Positions 51,913 to 62,226 are shown, counted from the first letter of the stretch. The stretch: DNA of 64,000 nt from Alphaproteobacteria bacterium (GCA_029250225.1 JAQWUY010000031.1:1-64000); one strand, 5' to 3'. A program made the numbers and translations. Notes: generated by a model from the letters alone, not told the origin.

Positions 51913-53142
51913 ATGCTTAAATATAAATTTATTTGCAACATAACATTATGTTTAATATTTTCTTGCTTTGGTTTTGCTAATGCACAATACAAAGATAATT
52001 TTTCCAATCCAATATCATTTGAACAATGGAAAAATGATTTCGGTAAAATAGCAGAGTCAAAAGGTGTAAAAAAAACAATATTAAACAAATATTTCTATGA
52101 GATAGAAAGATTACCTAAAGTAATAGTTTATGATCGTAGGCAACCAGAATTTTCAAGAACTTTTGGACAATATATAAAATCTGCATTATCCGAGACAAGA
52201 CGCTCGCGAGCAAAACAGATGTATAAAAAACATAAGTTTGAACTTGATAAAATTGCTAGTAAATATGGTGTACAGCCTAGATTTATTGTAGCTTTTTGGG
52301 GCTTGGAAACAAATTTTGGCAGACATACCGGTAAAATGGATATAATTCGTTCTCTTGCCACTCTATCGCACGATTTACGCCGTAGCGAATTTTTCTCTAA
52401 CGAATTAATATTAGCATTGAAAATAATTCAATATGGACATGTTGACGGGAATCAGTTTTATGGTTCTTGGGCTGGTGCTTTTGGGCAAACACAGTTTATG
52501 CCATCTACATTTACTGCTTATGCTGTTGATGGCGATGATGACGGTGTAAAAGATTTATGGGGTTCATTTGATGACATATTTTCTAGTTCTGCAAATTTTT
52601 TAAATAAAGTTGGTTGGAAAAAAGGCGAGACTTGGGGAAGACAAGTTAAAATAATTAATGATGATTTTGATTGGTCTGTGACAGGGCATAAAACATTAAA
52701 AACTTTAAAACAATGGTCTAAGCTAGGTGTTGTTAAATACGACGGTTCAAAGCTTGATACTTCGTTTAATGGAAAAGCTTCACTTATTATTCCTGCTGGG
52801 GCGAAAGGGCCTAAGTTTTTAGTCTATAATAATTTCCGTCGTATATTAAATTGGAATAATTCTGATTTTTATGCATTGGCTGTTGGTTTGTTGTCTGATG
52901 ATATTATAGGAATCAACGGTATGAATTGGGTTCCACCTAAAAATGAAAAATCGATTTCAAGGAATGATTATAAATTTGTACAAAAAGTTTTAAAATCTTA
53001 TGGATATTATAATAGCAAAATTGATGGTGTATTTGCTAGTGGTTCTAAGCATTCATTAAAATTATATCAAAAAAAGCACAATTTACCGGCTGATGGTCAT
53101 TTGTCGAACGAAGTTCTTAAATATATTAAGGACAATAAATAA
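51913..53142 (+). CDS. mltB: lytic murein transglycosylase MltB-like with peptidoglycan-binding domain
   Basis: A 409-residue exported enzyme. Signal peptide to about residue 24 (ANA, no lipobox). The GH103 domain carries the catalytic Glu132 in FWGLETNFGRHTG, followed by LATLSHDLRRSEFF, GSWAGAFGQTQFMPSTF and the acidic DGDDDGVKDLW. A C-terminal PG_binding_1 domain (about 350-405) ends the protein. It starts a long run of genes without gaps: rlpA begins on the next base. Confidence 0.93.
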   Translation: MLKYKFICNITLCLIFSCFGFANAQYKDNFSNPISFEQWKNDFGKIAESKGVKKTILNKYFYEIERLPKVIVYDRRQPEFSRTFGQYIKSALSETRRSRAKQMYKKHKFELDKIASKYGVQPRFIVAFWGLETNFGRHTGKMDIIRSLATLSHDLRRSEFFSNELILALKIIQYGHVDGNQFYGSWAGAFGQTQFMPSTFTAYAVDGDDDGVKDLWGSFDDIFSSSANFLNKVGWKKGETWGRQVKIINDDFDWSVTGHKTLKTLKQWSKLGVVKYDGSKLDTSFNGKASLIIPAGAKGPKFLVYNNFRRILNWNNSDFYALAVGLLSDDIIGINGMNWVPPKNEKSISRNDYKFVQKVLKSYGYYNSKIDGVFASGSKHSLKLYQKKHNLPADGHLSNEVLKYIKDNK

Positions 53143-53988
53143 ATGCGTTTTATATCTTTAATTTTTGTCCTACTTGTTATGACTGGTTGTGGAGGTAATG
53201 CTATTGTAGGCTCTATTGTGCAATCCCCATCTATTGCAGGAATTGGAAAAACACAATTTGAAATGGATAATGGAACACATTATAAAATAGGTAATAAATA
53301 TTTTATTGATGGTAAGGCATACTACCCACGAGAAGATTATAATTATGTAGAAGAGGGCATCGCATCTTGGTATGGCCCTAATTTTCATGCAAAACCAACC
53401 GCAAACGGTGGGGTTTTTGATATGAATAAGTTTACCGCAGCACATAGAATTCTGCCTTTGCCTAGTGTTGTAAGGGTTACAAATTTAAAAAATGGACGCT
53501 CAATGATTGTAAAGGTAAATGATCGTGGCCCATATGCAAAAGATAGAATAATTGATTTATCTAGAGCAACTGCAAACAGGTTAGGTATAATCAAAGAAGG
53601 AACCGCTTTTGTAAGAGTTGAAGTATTAAAAGATGAATCAATTAATTTCAAGCAGGCAATGTTAACAAAAAATTCAGAACCAAAACTTGACCACAGTCTT
53701 AGATATGTTGATGTAGCGGAAATGAAAAAAACTAAGGGCAATAATTTTGCATCTGGAATATATATACAGGCTGGGGTTTTTGGCAATTATAACAATGCTT
53801 TAAATCTTGCAAATAGAGTAAAAAGTTTCGGCGATAAAGGTAAAACAAAACTTCATAAAATCAACAAAATCGACGGAACTACAATTTATGCTGTGAGGAT
53901 CGGTCCGTTACAAAATTCAAATAAAGCAAGACAAACATTAAATAATTTGTTAGAAAATAATATAGAAGCATTAATAAAATTATTATAG
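53143..53988 (+). CDS. rlpA: septal ring lytic transglycosylase RlpA
   Basis: A 281-residue lipoprotein; the lipobox VMTGC places Cys16 as the lipidated residue. The double-psi beta-barrel domain has GIASWYGPNFHAKPTANGG and VKVNDRGPYAKDRIIDLSRA, with the catalytic Asp in the second block. A C-terminal SPOR domain (about 205-281, YIQAGVFGNYNNALNLANR) targets denuded glycan at the septum. It shares the operon with two other wall enzymes, mltB and dacC. Confidence 0.95.
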   Translation: MRFISLIFVLLVMTGCGGNAIVGSIVQSPSIAGIGKTQFEMDNGTHYKIGNKYFIDGKAYYPREDYNYVEEGIASWYGPNFHAKPTANGGVFDMNKFTAAHRILPLPSVVRVTNLKNGRSMIVKVNDRGPYAKDRIIDLSRATANRLGIIKEGTAFVRVEVLKDESINFKQAMLTKNSEPKLDHSLRYVDVAEMKKTKGNNFASGIYIQAGVFGNYNNALNLANRVKSFGDKGKTKLHKINKIDGTTIYAVRIGPLQNSNKARQTLNNLLENNIEALIKLL

Positions 53989-53995
53989 GAATATT

Positions 53996-55111
53996 ATGAA
54001 AAAATTAAAATTTATCTGGTTATTTTTAATACTGTCATTTAGTAATGCATTTGCATTAACAAGCGCTCCTCAGGCTATTGTTTATGATATGCAAAGTAAA
54101 CAAGTACTGTTTGAGAAAGATTCTTCACGCAGAATGTATCCAGCATCGATGACAAAAATTATGACGGCATATATTGTTTTAGATTCTATTAAAACCGGCA
54201 ATATTACAATGAATACTAAATTCAGAATTTCTAGTAAATCCTCGAAAAAAGGGGGGTCAAGAATGTTTATACGACAAGGCTCTTCGGTATCTGTAAAAAA
54301 TTTAATGTACGGTTTGATAATTCAATCTGGAAATGATGCTGCAATTGCACTTGCCGAAGGAATATCAGGCACAGAAGAAAGTTTTGCTAGATTAATGAAT
54401 TCATATGCTAAAAGATTAGGAATGAATAATACAAATTTTGTTAATGCAACGGGTTGGCCGGACAAAAAACATTATACAACTAGTAAAGATTTAGTTAAAT
54501 TATCAGTAAGATTAATTCATGATTTTCCGGAATATTATCATATATGGGCAATAAAAAGCTTTACATATAACAATATAAAACAATTTAATCGCAATCCATT
54601 ATTATATAAAAATATTGGTGCAGATGGTTTGAAAACTGGTCACACAGAAATATCGGGTTACGGATTAGTTGGTTCAGTTAAAAGAAATGATCGTCGTTTG
54701 ATAATAGTTCTTAATGGAATGAGATCAAAGCATGAAAGGTCAAGAGAATCACTTAACATAGCTCAGGAATTTTTATTTAATTATGAAAATAAAAAAGTTC
54801 TAAAAGCCGGACAAGTTCTAGGCAAAATTCCAGTTCATCTTGGAAATGTCCAAGAAGTACCGATTGTAAGTAAAGATGATTTAATTGTCTCTACCAAAGT
54901 AAATTCACCTGATTTTGTTCAAACAAAGTTAGTTTATCAATCTCCTTTAATTGCTCCTGTTAAAAAAGGTCAACAAATTGGTATAATAAAAGTAATGCAA
55001 AATGGTCAAAAAGATAAAGTTATACCTGTTTATGCTGGTACTGATGCGGGTAAAATGGGATTGTTCAAGCGTATGATATATAATGTCAAAAATTTTATAA
55101 TGGGTAGCTAA
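53996..55111 (+). CDS. dacC: D-alanyl-D-alanine carboxypeptidase (PBP5/6 type)
   Basis: A 371-residue low-molecular-mass penicillin-binding protein that trims the terminal D-Ala of peptidoglycan stems. Signal peptide to about residue 20 (NAFA). Active-site motifs are S-M-T-K in YPASMTKIMTAY, SGN in IIQSGNDAAIALAEG and KTG in GADGLKTGHTE. A C-terminal beta-rich PBP5 domain follows, ending in an amphipathic helix (GLFKRMIYNVKNFIMG) that anchors it to the membrane. rlpA lies 7 nt upstream, tmk 3 nt downstream. dacA is an equally usable name. Confidence 0.93.
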   Translation: MKKLKFIWLFLILSFSNAFALTSAPQAIVYDMQSKQVLFEKDSSRRMYPASMTKIMTAYIVLDSIKTGNITMNTKFRISSKSSKKGGSRMFIRQGSSVSVKNLMYGLIIQSGNDAAIALAEGISGTEESFARLMNSYAKRLGMNNTNFVNATGWPDKKHYTTSKDLVKLSVRLIHDFPEYYHIWAIKSFTYNNIKQFNRNPLLYKNIGADGLKTGHTEISGYGLVGSVKRNDRRLIIVLNGMRSKHERSRESLNIAQEFLFNYENKKVLKAGQVLGKIPVHLGNVQEVPIVSKDDLIVSTKVNSPDFVQTKLVYQSPLIAPVKKGQQIGIIKVMQNGQKDKVIPVYAGTDAGKMGLFKRMIYNVKNFIMGS

Positions 55112-55114
55112 TTA

Positions 55115-55750
55115 ATGGATCCAATTAAACATAAAAATTTTATAACTTTCGAAGGTGGCGAAGGGGCTGGTAAAACTACACAAATAAAGAATTTAGCTGA
55201 TTTTTTTATAAGTTTAGGCAAAGAGGTTATTATTACCAGAGAACCTGGTGGAACGCCGGTTGCAGAAATGCTTAGAGATATAATAGTGAAAAATCACAAG
55301 CAAAATATATCTCCAAAGACGGAGTTAGCTATTATTATATCAGCTAGATTAAATCATCTGGAAAACTTAATTATACCGGCACTTGAACAGGGGAAGATAG
55401 TTTTGTCTGATCGTTATATTGATTCAACATATGTTTATCAGGGGATATGTCAAGGATTGGGAATTGATTACATTAATGAATTACATTCTAAAATATTAGA
55501 AGATAAATTTATATTACCTAATAAAACATTTTATATTGATATCGATGTTGAAACTGGATTATCCCGTTCTTCTGGGGGTGATAAAGGCGAAGATAGATTC
55601 GAAAGCAAAGGAATTCAATTCCATCAAAAGATAAGAGATGGATTTTTAAAAATAAGCAAAAATGATGATAGAATTATAACTGTTAATAGCTCCCAAGAGA
55701 TAGAAAAAGTTAAACAAAATATCTTAGAACACGCTAAGGATTTAGTATAA
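55115..55750 (+). CDS. tmk: thymidylate kinase
   Basis: A 211-residue kinase converting dTMP to dTDP. P-loop FEGGEGAGKTTQI (about residues 11-23), DR-containing block LSDRYIDSTYVYQG, EPGGTPVAEMLRD, and a lid with Arg residues near GEDRFESKG. Overlaps holB by one base (TAATG), a tmk-holB coupling common across bacteria. Confidence 0.96.
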   Translation: MDPIKHKNFITFEGGEGAGKTTQIKNLADFFISLGKEVIITREPGGTPVAEMLRDIIVKNHKQNISPKTELAIIISARLNHLENLIIPALEQGKIVLSDRYIDSTYVYQGICQGLGIDYINELHSKILEDKFILPNKTFYIDIDVETGLSRSSGGDKGEDRFESKGIQFHQKIRDGFLKISKNDDRIITVNSSQEIEKVKQNILEHAKDLV

Positions 55751-56799
55751 TGGAAGATATTTCTATATCAATAATTCCAAAGTTGTTAGGACACGAAGAA
55801 CAAGAAAAGAATTTTTTACATTCGTTTAGAAATAATCGTTTGCCTCACGCTTTTCTTGTTACTGGGCAAAAAGGAATTGGTAAATGTGGCCTTGCTGTTA
55901 GAATAGCTGTATTTTTATTAAGTGATGCAAATGCTTACAATAATTCTGAAAATCTATATTTTGAACAACAAAGTTCGTTGGTAAAGCAAATAAAAAACAA
56001 TTCACACCCAGATTTTTCTTATCTTTATTTTGGTATGAATTCTTTAACAAAACCTTACAAGCCAATGAATGTTATATCAGTTGAGCATATTCGCCAAGCA
56101 ATGAATTTAAATAATCACACGACTATATCAAATACATCTAGGGTAATTATTATTGATGATGCTGAAACTATGAATAGGCAGGCTCAAAATGCACTTTTAA
56201 AAACACTAGAAGAGCCAAATCCAAATACATACATAATACTTTGCACTAGCAAGCCAAATTCTTTATTACCCACAATCCGTTCTAGGTGTTGTTCATATAA
56301 CTTAAAGCCTATAAATGATGAAAAAATACAAGAGTATTTAGAGCAAAAATATGCAGATTTAAGTAGTGATGAGTTAAAAGCTTATATTAAGCTAGCTAAT
56401 GGTTCAATAGGTGTTGTTGATAACCTGATAAAAAATAAAGCATTAAACATATATAATATAATTGTTGATGCTATAAAAAATGGTAATGAACAAATATACA
56501 CATTAATAAATGCAATTTCAGGCATTAAAAATAAAAACAATTTTCAATTATTTTTGTTGTTATTTGATAATTTTACATATCGTTGCTTTAAGGCAAATTC
56601 AAATAATTTAGGTTTTGAATGTATTATTAAAGGCGAAGAACAAGCATACGAAAAAATTAAACAAAAATATAACGGTTTAAAAATGATTGATTGGATTAAT
56701 CAAGCAAAACAAAATATAAATGATGTGCAGGCTCCTGTTTACTTAGATTTAAAATCTGTTATACTCACCTTGTTTTTATCACTACAAGAAAATAACTAA
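55750..56799 (+). CDS. holB: DNA polymerase III subunit delta'
   Basis: A 349-residue AAA+-type clamp-loader subunit. PHAFLVTGQKGIGKCGLA is the P-loop region, where the usual Ser/Thr is Cys, so ATP hydrolysis is not expected, as in other delta' proteins. VIIIDDAETMNRQAQNALLKTLEEP and TIRSRCCSYNLKPI are the Walker-B/sensor-like blocks. The zinc-finger cysteines of E. coli delta' are not obvious. Lies between tmk and metG (9-nt gap). Confidence 0.93.
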   Translation: MEDISISIIPKLLGHEEQEKNFLHSFRNNRLPHAFLVTGQKGIGKCGLAVRIAVFLLSDANAYNNSENLYFEQQSSLVKQIKNNSHPDFSYLYFGMNSLTKPYKPMNVISVEHIRQAMNLNNHTTISNTSRVIIIDDAETMNRQAQNALLKTLEEPNPNTYIILCTSKPNSLLPTIRSRCCSYNLKPINDEKIQEYLEQKYADLSSDELKAYIKLANGSIGVVDNLIKNKALNIYNIIVDAIKNGNEQIYTLINAISGIKNKNNFQLFLLLFDNFTYRCFKANSNNLGFECIIKGEEQAYEKIKQKYNGLKMIDWINQAKQNINDVQAPVYLDLKSVILTLFLSLQENN

Positions 56800-56808
56800 G
56801 GATTAATT

Positions 56809-58341
56809 ATGAATAATTATTATATCACTACGCCTATTTATTATGTTAATGACAAGCCACATATTGGACATGCATATACTTCACTTGCGTGTGATATCTT
56901 AGCTAGATTCAAAAGGTTAGACGGATTTGATGTACATTTTTTAACTGGGACAGATGAACACGGTCAAAAAGTTGAAAAATCTGCACAAGCAAAAAACATT
57001 AATCCACAAGAATTCACAGACAATGTTTCGCAAAATTTCCGTGATTTAGCTGATTTAATGAATTTTAGTAATGACGATTTTATTCGTACTACGGAAAATC
57101 GCCATAAACAAGCTTGTCAAAAATTATGGCAAGAGTTAGAAAAAAACGGACATATTTACTTAGATAAATATTCAGGTTGGTATTCAGTAAGAGATGAAGC
57201 TTATTATACCGAAAGCGAATTAATCGATAAAGACGGTAAAAAACTTGCCCCAACAGGAGCGGAAGTTGAATGGGTAGAAGAAGAAAGCTACTTTTTTGAT
57301 TTATCAAAATGGCAAGATAAGTTATTAAAACTATATGATGAAAACCCTGATTTTATAGCGCCTAAATCTCGCCGTAACGAAGTAATTAGCTTTGTAAAAG
57401 ATGGTTTAAAAGATTTATCTGTATCTCGCACTGCTTTTTCTTGGGGGGTAAAAGTTCCAAATAATGACAAGCATATTATGTATGTTTGGGTTGATGCCTT
57501 GACTAATTACCTTACAACACTTGGTTATCCTGATGAAAAAAACAAAAAGTTTGAAAAATATTGGGGTGCCGATTTACATATGGTCGGCAAAGATATTATT
57601 CGTTTCCACGCAGTTTATTGGCCGGCATTATTAATGGCATCTGGATTGGATTTGCCAAAACGAATATTTGCGCACGGTTGGTGGACAAACGAAGGTGAAA
57701 AAATATCGAAATCACTTGGAAATGTAATTGATCCGGTTGATTTAGTTGAAAAATATGGTCTTGATCAAACAAGGTATTTCTTGATGCGAGAGATATCTTT
57801 TGGTAACGATGGTGATTTTTCAAGACAAGCAATGATAAGTCGTACTAATTCAGATTTAGCAAATGATATTGGTAATTTTTGTCAAAGGTCATTATCAATG
57901 GTTTTTAAAAATTGTGAAAGTATTATACCTAATCCAAATCTAAATGATGGCGATAATGAAATTATTAATAATGCAAAACAATGTCTTGAAACAGTTAGGT
58001 TGAACTTGGATAAACAAGAATTTAACAAAGCACTAGAATCTATATGGAAAATAGTAGGGCAGGCAAATAAATATGTTGATGATAATGCTCCTTGGGCATT
58101 AAAAAATACCGATTTAGATAGAATGGGAACTGTTTTATATACTTGCGGTGAATTAATACGAATATTCGGTATACTTTTACAGCCATTTATTCCAAACAGT
58201 GCAAGTAAAATGCTTGATTTAATTGCTATACCCGAAGAGCAAAGAACATTTAAAAATATAAATAATTCGTTACAAAGTGGTGTTAAAATTGACAAGCCAC
58301 AAGTTATTTTCCCAAGATATGTGGAGCAAGATGATGGATAA
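56809..58341 (+). CDS. metG: methionyl-tRNA synthetase
   Basis: A 510-residue class I synthetase. HIGH at residues 18-21 (NDKPHIGHAYTS), KISKS at 298-302. The connective region (GWYSVRDEAYYTESE) has no cysteine knuckle, so it is the zinc-free MetG form. There is no C-terminal tRNA-binding (EMAP-like) domain. A good AAGGATT site precedes the ATG. Its end overlaps tatD. Confidence 0.97.
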   Translation: MNNYYITTPIYYVNDKPHIGHAYTSLACDILARFKRLDGFDVHFLTGTDEHGQKVEKSAQAKNINPQEFTDNVSQNFRDLADLMNFSNDDFIRTTENRHKQACQKLWQELEKNGHIYLDKYSGWYSVRDEAYYTESELIDKDGKKLAPTGAEVEWVEEESYFFDLSKWQDKLLKLYDENPDFIAPKSRRNEVISFVKDGLKDLSVSRTAFSWGVKVPNNDKHIMYVWVDALTNYLTTLGYPDEKNKKFEKYWGADLHMVGKDIIRFHAVYWPALLMASGLDLPKRIFAHGWWTNEGEKISKSLGNVIDPVDLVEKYGLDQTRYFLMREISFGNDGDFSRQAMISRTNSDLANDIGNFCQRSLSMVFKNCESIIPNPNLNDGDNEIINNAKQCLETVRLNLDKQEFNKALESIWKIVGQANKYVDDNAPWALKNTDLDRMGTVLYTCGELIRIFGILLQPFIPNSASKMLDLIAIPEEQRTFKNINNSLQSGVKIDKPQVIFPRYVEQDDG

Positions 58342-59122
58342 GCCTGTTTTAGTTGATTCGCATTGTCATTTAGATTACCTACAAGAAAAGGGGGTGCTAG
58401 AACAAGCAATGACTAATGCTCCGGATTATGATGTTTATTATATGAACACGATATCAACAAATATGGCTGAATTTCCAAAAGTTCTAAAAATAGCAAATTC
58501 ATACGATAATGTATTTTCTTGTGTTGGTGTTCACCCTTGTCATATAAAAGATCACCCATTAGTGACATATGATGAATTATATGAACAAACAAAACATTCA
58601 AAAGTAATTGGTATAGGTGAAAGTGGTATTGACTTATTTCACGATAAAACCACCCTTGATTTACAAGAAAAATCTTTCCGAACACATATATCTGTGGCCA
58701 GAGATACAGGCTTGCCATTAGTTGTACATACTAGGGGAGCAGATTACGATACAATCCGTATATTAAAAGATGAATATGAAAAAGGAGCTTTTCCGGCAGT
58801 TATACATTGTTTTTCAGCTAGCCGTGAATTGGCAGAAGAATCTATAAAGATGGGCTTTTATATATCTTTATCAGGAATCATTACTTTTCCAAAAGGTGAT
58901 GTTGTTTGCGATATAGTAAAAGATTTACCCATTGAAAAATTATTGGTTGAAACAGATAGCCCATATTTAGCTCCTGTACCAAATAGGGGGAAGAGCAATC
59001 AACCAGCCTATACAAAATATACGGCAGAAAAGCTTGCATTAGTAAAAAATGTGGATTATTTGACTATTTCAAGTCAAACCACACAAAATTTCTTTACCTT
59101 ATTTAAAAAAGCTGTAAAATAA
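58334..59122 (+). CDS. tatD: TatD-family metal-dependent DNase
   Basis: A 262-residue TIM-barrel hydrolase. The first metal motif is DSHCHLDYL at the N-terminus; others are GIGESGIDLFHD, PLVVHTRGADYDT, VIHCFSA and LVETDSPYLAPVPNRGKSN. TatD proteins are 3'-5' exonucleases or D-aminoacyl-tRNA/AP-type hydrolases; the alphaproteobacterial metG-tatD-phnP order is standard. Start 58334 is chosen for GGAG seven bases upstream; a second ATG is directly before it. Overlaps metG by 8 nt and the next gene by one base. Confidence 0.93.
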   Translation: MDKPVLVDSHCHLDYLQEKGVLEQAMTNAPDYDVYYMNTISTNMAEFPKVLKIANSYDNVFSCVGVHPCHIKDHPLVTYDELYEQTKHSKVIGIGESGIDLFHDKTTLDLQEKSFRTHISVARDTGLPLVVHTRGADYDTIRILKDEYEKGAFPAVIHCFSASRELAEESIKMGFYISLSGIITFPKGDVVCDIVKDLPIEKLLVETDSPYLAPVPNRGKSNQPAYTKYTAEKLALVKNVDYLTISSQTTQNFFTLFKKAVK

Positions 59123-59916
59123 TGATTATGAATAATAAAATAATAGTTAATATATTAGGTTGCGGTACATCCGCCGGTGTCCCTAGCATAATAAGTGGTT
59201 GGGGTAGTGTTGATAAAAATAACCCTAAAAACCACCGTCTAAGGTGTGTGATTACTATGAAAACTCACGATAGCCATATATTGGTTGATTGTGGCCCTGA
59301 TTTAAAACAACAACTATTTGAATATTCGCAAAATAATAACTTAGATTTTGACGCTATCTTTTTAACACATCAACACGCTGATCATATACACGGAATTGAT
59401 GAGCTAAGGTGGGTTTGTACTCGTAATAATAGGGATTTGAAAGTATATGCATCAAAATCAATATTCGATAGTATTATTAAAAGGTTTGAATATGCATTTA
59501 CTCCTTTGCCTAAGGGGGTTGATTTTTACTTTAAGCCTGTATTGCAACCTATTGAAATAAAAGATAAAATAAAAATAAATAACTCAGAATTTATAGTAAT
59601 AGAACAACACCACGGTAAAATAAAAAGCTATGGATATAGGTATAAAGATTTTGCTTATTGTACAGATGTTGTTGATTTTGATGATACCGAATTTGAGAAA
59701 TTAAAAGGTGTAAAAACATTAATTATTGATTGTCTTAGAATACAAGAGCATAAAACACATGCGCATCTTGAAAAAGTTAAATATTGGGTAAGTAAATTAA
59801 ATCCAGATATGGCATACTTAACGCATATGGATAATACTATGGATTATGAAGATTTATTAAATCAATTACCTGATAATATTCGTCCTGCTTATGACGGCCT
59901 TGAAATTACAGTTTAG
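59122..59916 (+). CDS. PhnP-like metallo-beta-lactamase-fold hydrolase
   Basis: A 264-residue MBL-fold phosphodiesterase-like protein. GCGTSAGVPSI near the start, LVDCGPDLKQQL, the H-x-H-x-D-H motif in LTHQHADHIHGIDELRW, and late LIIDCLR and THMDNTMDYE metal ligands. It resembles PhnP (cyclic phosphodiesterase) and RNase-Z-like proteins; in Alphaproteobacteria it follows tatD, so a nucleic-acid or nucleotide phosphodiester is a reasonable guess. Last gene of the operon that begins at mltB. Confidence 0.85.
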   Translation: MIMNNKIIVNILGCGTSAGVPSIISGWGSVDKNNPKNHRLRCVITMKTHDSHILVDCGPDLKQQLFEYSQNNNLDFDAIFLTHQHADHIHGIDELRWVCTRNNRDLKVYASKSIFDSIIKRFEYAFTPLPKGVDFYFKPVLQPIEIKDKIKINNSEFIVIEQHHGKIKSYGYRYKDFAYCTDVVDFDDTEFEKLKGVKTLIIDCLRIQEHKTHAHLEKVKYWVSKLNPDMAYLTHMDNTMDYEDLLNQLPDNIRPAYDGLEITV

Positions 59917-59965
59917 TTGATATTTTTTTATATTTATCAGTAAGTTAGCAAGATAATCTAATTTT

Positions 59966-60742
59966 TTATTTTATTATTATTTGCCTATCAGGTTTGTATC
60001 TTAGAATTCTTTTAATGTCTTTGTTTTCTTTGTTTTTTATATTTTCTATAACATTTTTTAATAAGTCTTGTTTTACCATCATATCACTTGCGTTTGCGTG
60101 AATTATGTTAATGTTATCAAGCATTATTCCAACATGTCCGTCCCAAAATATTAAATCCGAGGTTTTTAAATCAGTAAGTTTTATTTCTTGCCAATTTAGT
60201 TTGCATTGATCCGTTGTGTCTCTTGGCATAATGATTCCGCAAGCTAGAAATAACATTTGCACAAAAGCAGAGCAATCTATACCGTATGATGTTCTACCAG
60301 CCCAAACATAAGGAGTGCTTGAAAAATCTGTTGCTAATTCCATCATATTTGTGAAATCATAATATTCGTTAATTTCAGATATATGTTTATTGTAAATCCA
60401 GCCAATCCCAATATTTGAAAACACTTCGCCTTTTTCTTTGATATAAAGAAATGAGTTTAATGATAAATTACAAATATGTTTTGATTTTAAATCAGAGTTT
60501 TCAAAAATAGGGGAATTTATAACCTTAACTTTATGAGTTTGTTGTTTTGCTTCAATTAAATAATTATCGTCACAAAACCCAGTGTATCCATCTAGTTTAG
60601 ATTTAATCCCAACCCCGAATTCGTTCTCATCACCTGTTAATTTTACTAATTCGCCGTATATTAATTGTGTTGTTAATTTACCCTGTGCGTTAAAAACATC
60701 TAAAAACGGTTTGATTACAATTTTTTCTTGCATATTTTTCAT
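59966..60742 (-). CDS. NlpC/P60 cysteine peptidase with SH3-like domains
   Basis: A 258-residue hydrolase of peptidoglycan peptides. The N-terminal half holds SH3b-like strands (GFCDDNYLIEA; FLYIKEKGEVFSNIG). The catalytic domain starts near residue 135: TPYVWAGRTSYGIDCSAFVQ with the nucleophile Cys, LIFWDGHVGIML with the His, and IIHANAS. No signal peptide is seen, so it may act in the cytoplasm on imported murein peptides, possibly with the dipeptide epimerase at 27.8 kb (inference). Convergent with the phnP-like gene. Confidence 0.88.
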   Translation of the reverse strand: MKNMQEKIVIKPFLDVFNAQGKLTTQLIYGELVKLTGDENEFGVGIKSKLDGYTGFCDDNYLIEAKQQTHKVKVINSPIFENSDLKSKHICNLSLNSFLYIKEKGEVFSNIGIGWIYNKHISEINEYYDFTNMMELATDFSSTPYVWAGRTSYGIDCSAFVQMLFLACGIIMPRDTTDQCKLNWQEIKLTDLKTSDLIFWDGHVGIMLDNINIIHANASDMMVKQDLLKNVIENIKNKENKDIKRILRYKPDRQIIIK

Positions 60743-60809
60743 CTTTTATTATTATATTAATTATTTTACAAGTAAAAAAAATATTAATCTATAAAAAAAT
60801 GATGAAAAT

Positions 60810-61520
60810 ATGACAACATTAGTTTTTATTCCCGGTGTCTTAAACACAGACGAGATATTTTTAAATATAAAAAATTCTATACAAGGTAAAATTAATTTTA
60901 TTACTGCCGATACATTTAACTTTGATAACTTTACAGATATGGCAAACAATATATTAAGTGAAGTTGAAGGTGATATAATTCCTGTGGGGCTATCTATGGG
61001 GGGTTATTGTGCATTAGAGTTGCTAAGGCTATCACCAGAAAGAATTAAAGGCATAGTGTTGCTTAATACAGGTGCAAAACCACCCACACAAGAACAAAAG
61101 ATCCAAAGACAAAAAATTATTAGTGCATCAAAGGTAGGAAAATTTATAGGTGTTAGTAATTTAGTAATTAATAGAATACTAGGTAAAAAAGCATTAGAAA
61201 ACAAAAATATACATGAATTATTAAGAAAAATGGCTGATAGTTGTGGGCGAGATGTGTTTATAAGACAACAGCAATGCATTATTGATAGAATTGACCCAAG
61301 ACAAGCAATTAAAGAAACCGATATTCCAATATTATGTATAGCAGGGCAGTATGACCAAATAACCCCATCTACATTGCTACAAGAAGTTAATGAAATTGGA
61401 AATAACACAACTTATTTTGAAATCGCAGATTGTGGGCATATGTCAATTCTTGAATATCCACAAGAAACATTAAAAATGTTTAAAGATTGGATAAAAATTT
61501 ATTTTTATATTGACCTTTAA
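60810..61520 (+). CDS. alpha/beta hydrolase
   Basis: A 236-residue alpha/beta-fold hydrolase. Nucleophile elbow GLSMGGY (Ser about 70), acid in CIAGQYDQITP, and histidine in IADCGHMSILEYP. FIPGVLNTDEIF forms the oxyanion side. Family members include esterases and BioH-like proteins; substrate unknown. No signal peptide, so cytoplasmic. The tRNA-His promoter overlaps its 3' end. Confidence 0.85.
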   Translation: MTTLVFIPGVLNTDEIFLNIKNSIQGKINFITADTFNFDNFTDMANNILSEVEGDIIPVGLSMGGYCALELLRLSPERIKGIVLLNTGAKPPTQEQKIQRQKIISASKVGKFIGVSNLVINRILGKKALENKNIHELLRKMADSCGRDVFIRQQQCIIDRIDPRQAIKETDIPILCIAGQYDQITPSTLLQEVNEIGNNTTYFEIADCGHMSILEYPQETLKMFKDWIKIYFYIDL

Positions 61521-61538
61521 TAAATAAAAGTTTATTAA
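61510..61538 (+). promoter_or_regulatory. promoter of tRNA-His
   Basis: TTGACC (61510-61515), 17-nt spacer, TATTAA (61533-61538), 17 nt before the tRNA; overlaps the last codons of the preceding hydrolase gene. Confidence 0.65.
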
Positions 61539-61555
61539 GTAACAAATATATCTTT

Positions 61556-61633
61556 GGTGGCTGTAGCTCAGTTGGTTAGAGCGCCGGTTTGTGGTACCGG
61601 AGGTCGGGGGTTCAAGACCCCTCAGCCACCCCA
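61556..61633 (+). tRNA. tRNA-His (GUG)
   Basis: 78-nt cloverleaf including the extra 5' G (61556) that pairs with C73, acceptor GTGGCTG/CAGCCAC, anticodon GTG in TTGTGGT, T-loop TTCAAGAC, encoded CCA. Confidence 0.95.
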
Positions 61634-61800
61634 ATTTAACTTTAAATTTATCAATATTATTCCATTCATAAAAATCACTTAATAGATTAAGGCGAAATAA
61701 TTTGAGTGTTTTTTAATCAAGATATTTTTTTAATGCCTTTTTTTTAATCAATTTATTTTTGTTTTTTTAAAAAATCTTTAAAAAACAGTTACTTAATAAT

Positions 61801-61816
61801 TGGCACATTTTTTGCA
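61801..61816 (+). promoter_or_regulatory. sigma54 promoter of glnB-glnA
   Basis: TGGCAC-N5-TTGCA, an exact fit to the -24/-12 consensus (GG at 61802-61803, GC at 61814-61815), 47 nt before the glnB ATG. Sigma54 with NtrC commonly drives glnB-glnA under nitrogen limitation. No clear NtrC site was found by eye. Confidence 0.85.
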
Positions 61817-61844
61817 TATATGTTATAGTATATATGTTAATTAA

Positions 61845-62201
<357 letters not shown>

Positions 62202-62226
62202 AATTAAGCTAATTAAGGAGCATAAA

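Noticed and set aside
57882-58409. 175-codon minus-strand frame over the end of metG and start of tatD
   Set aside because: Shadow of metG/tatD; both sense genes have complete motifs.
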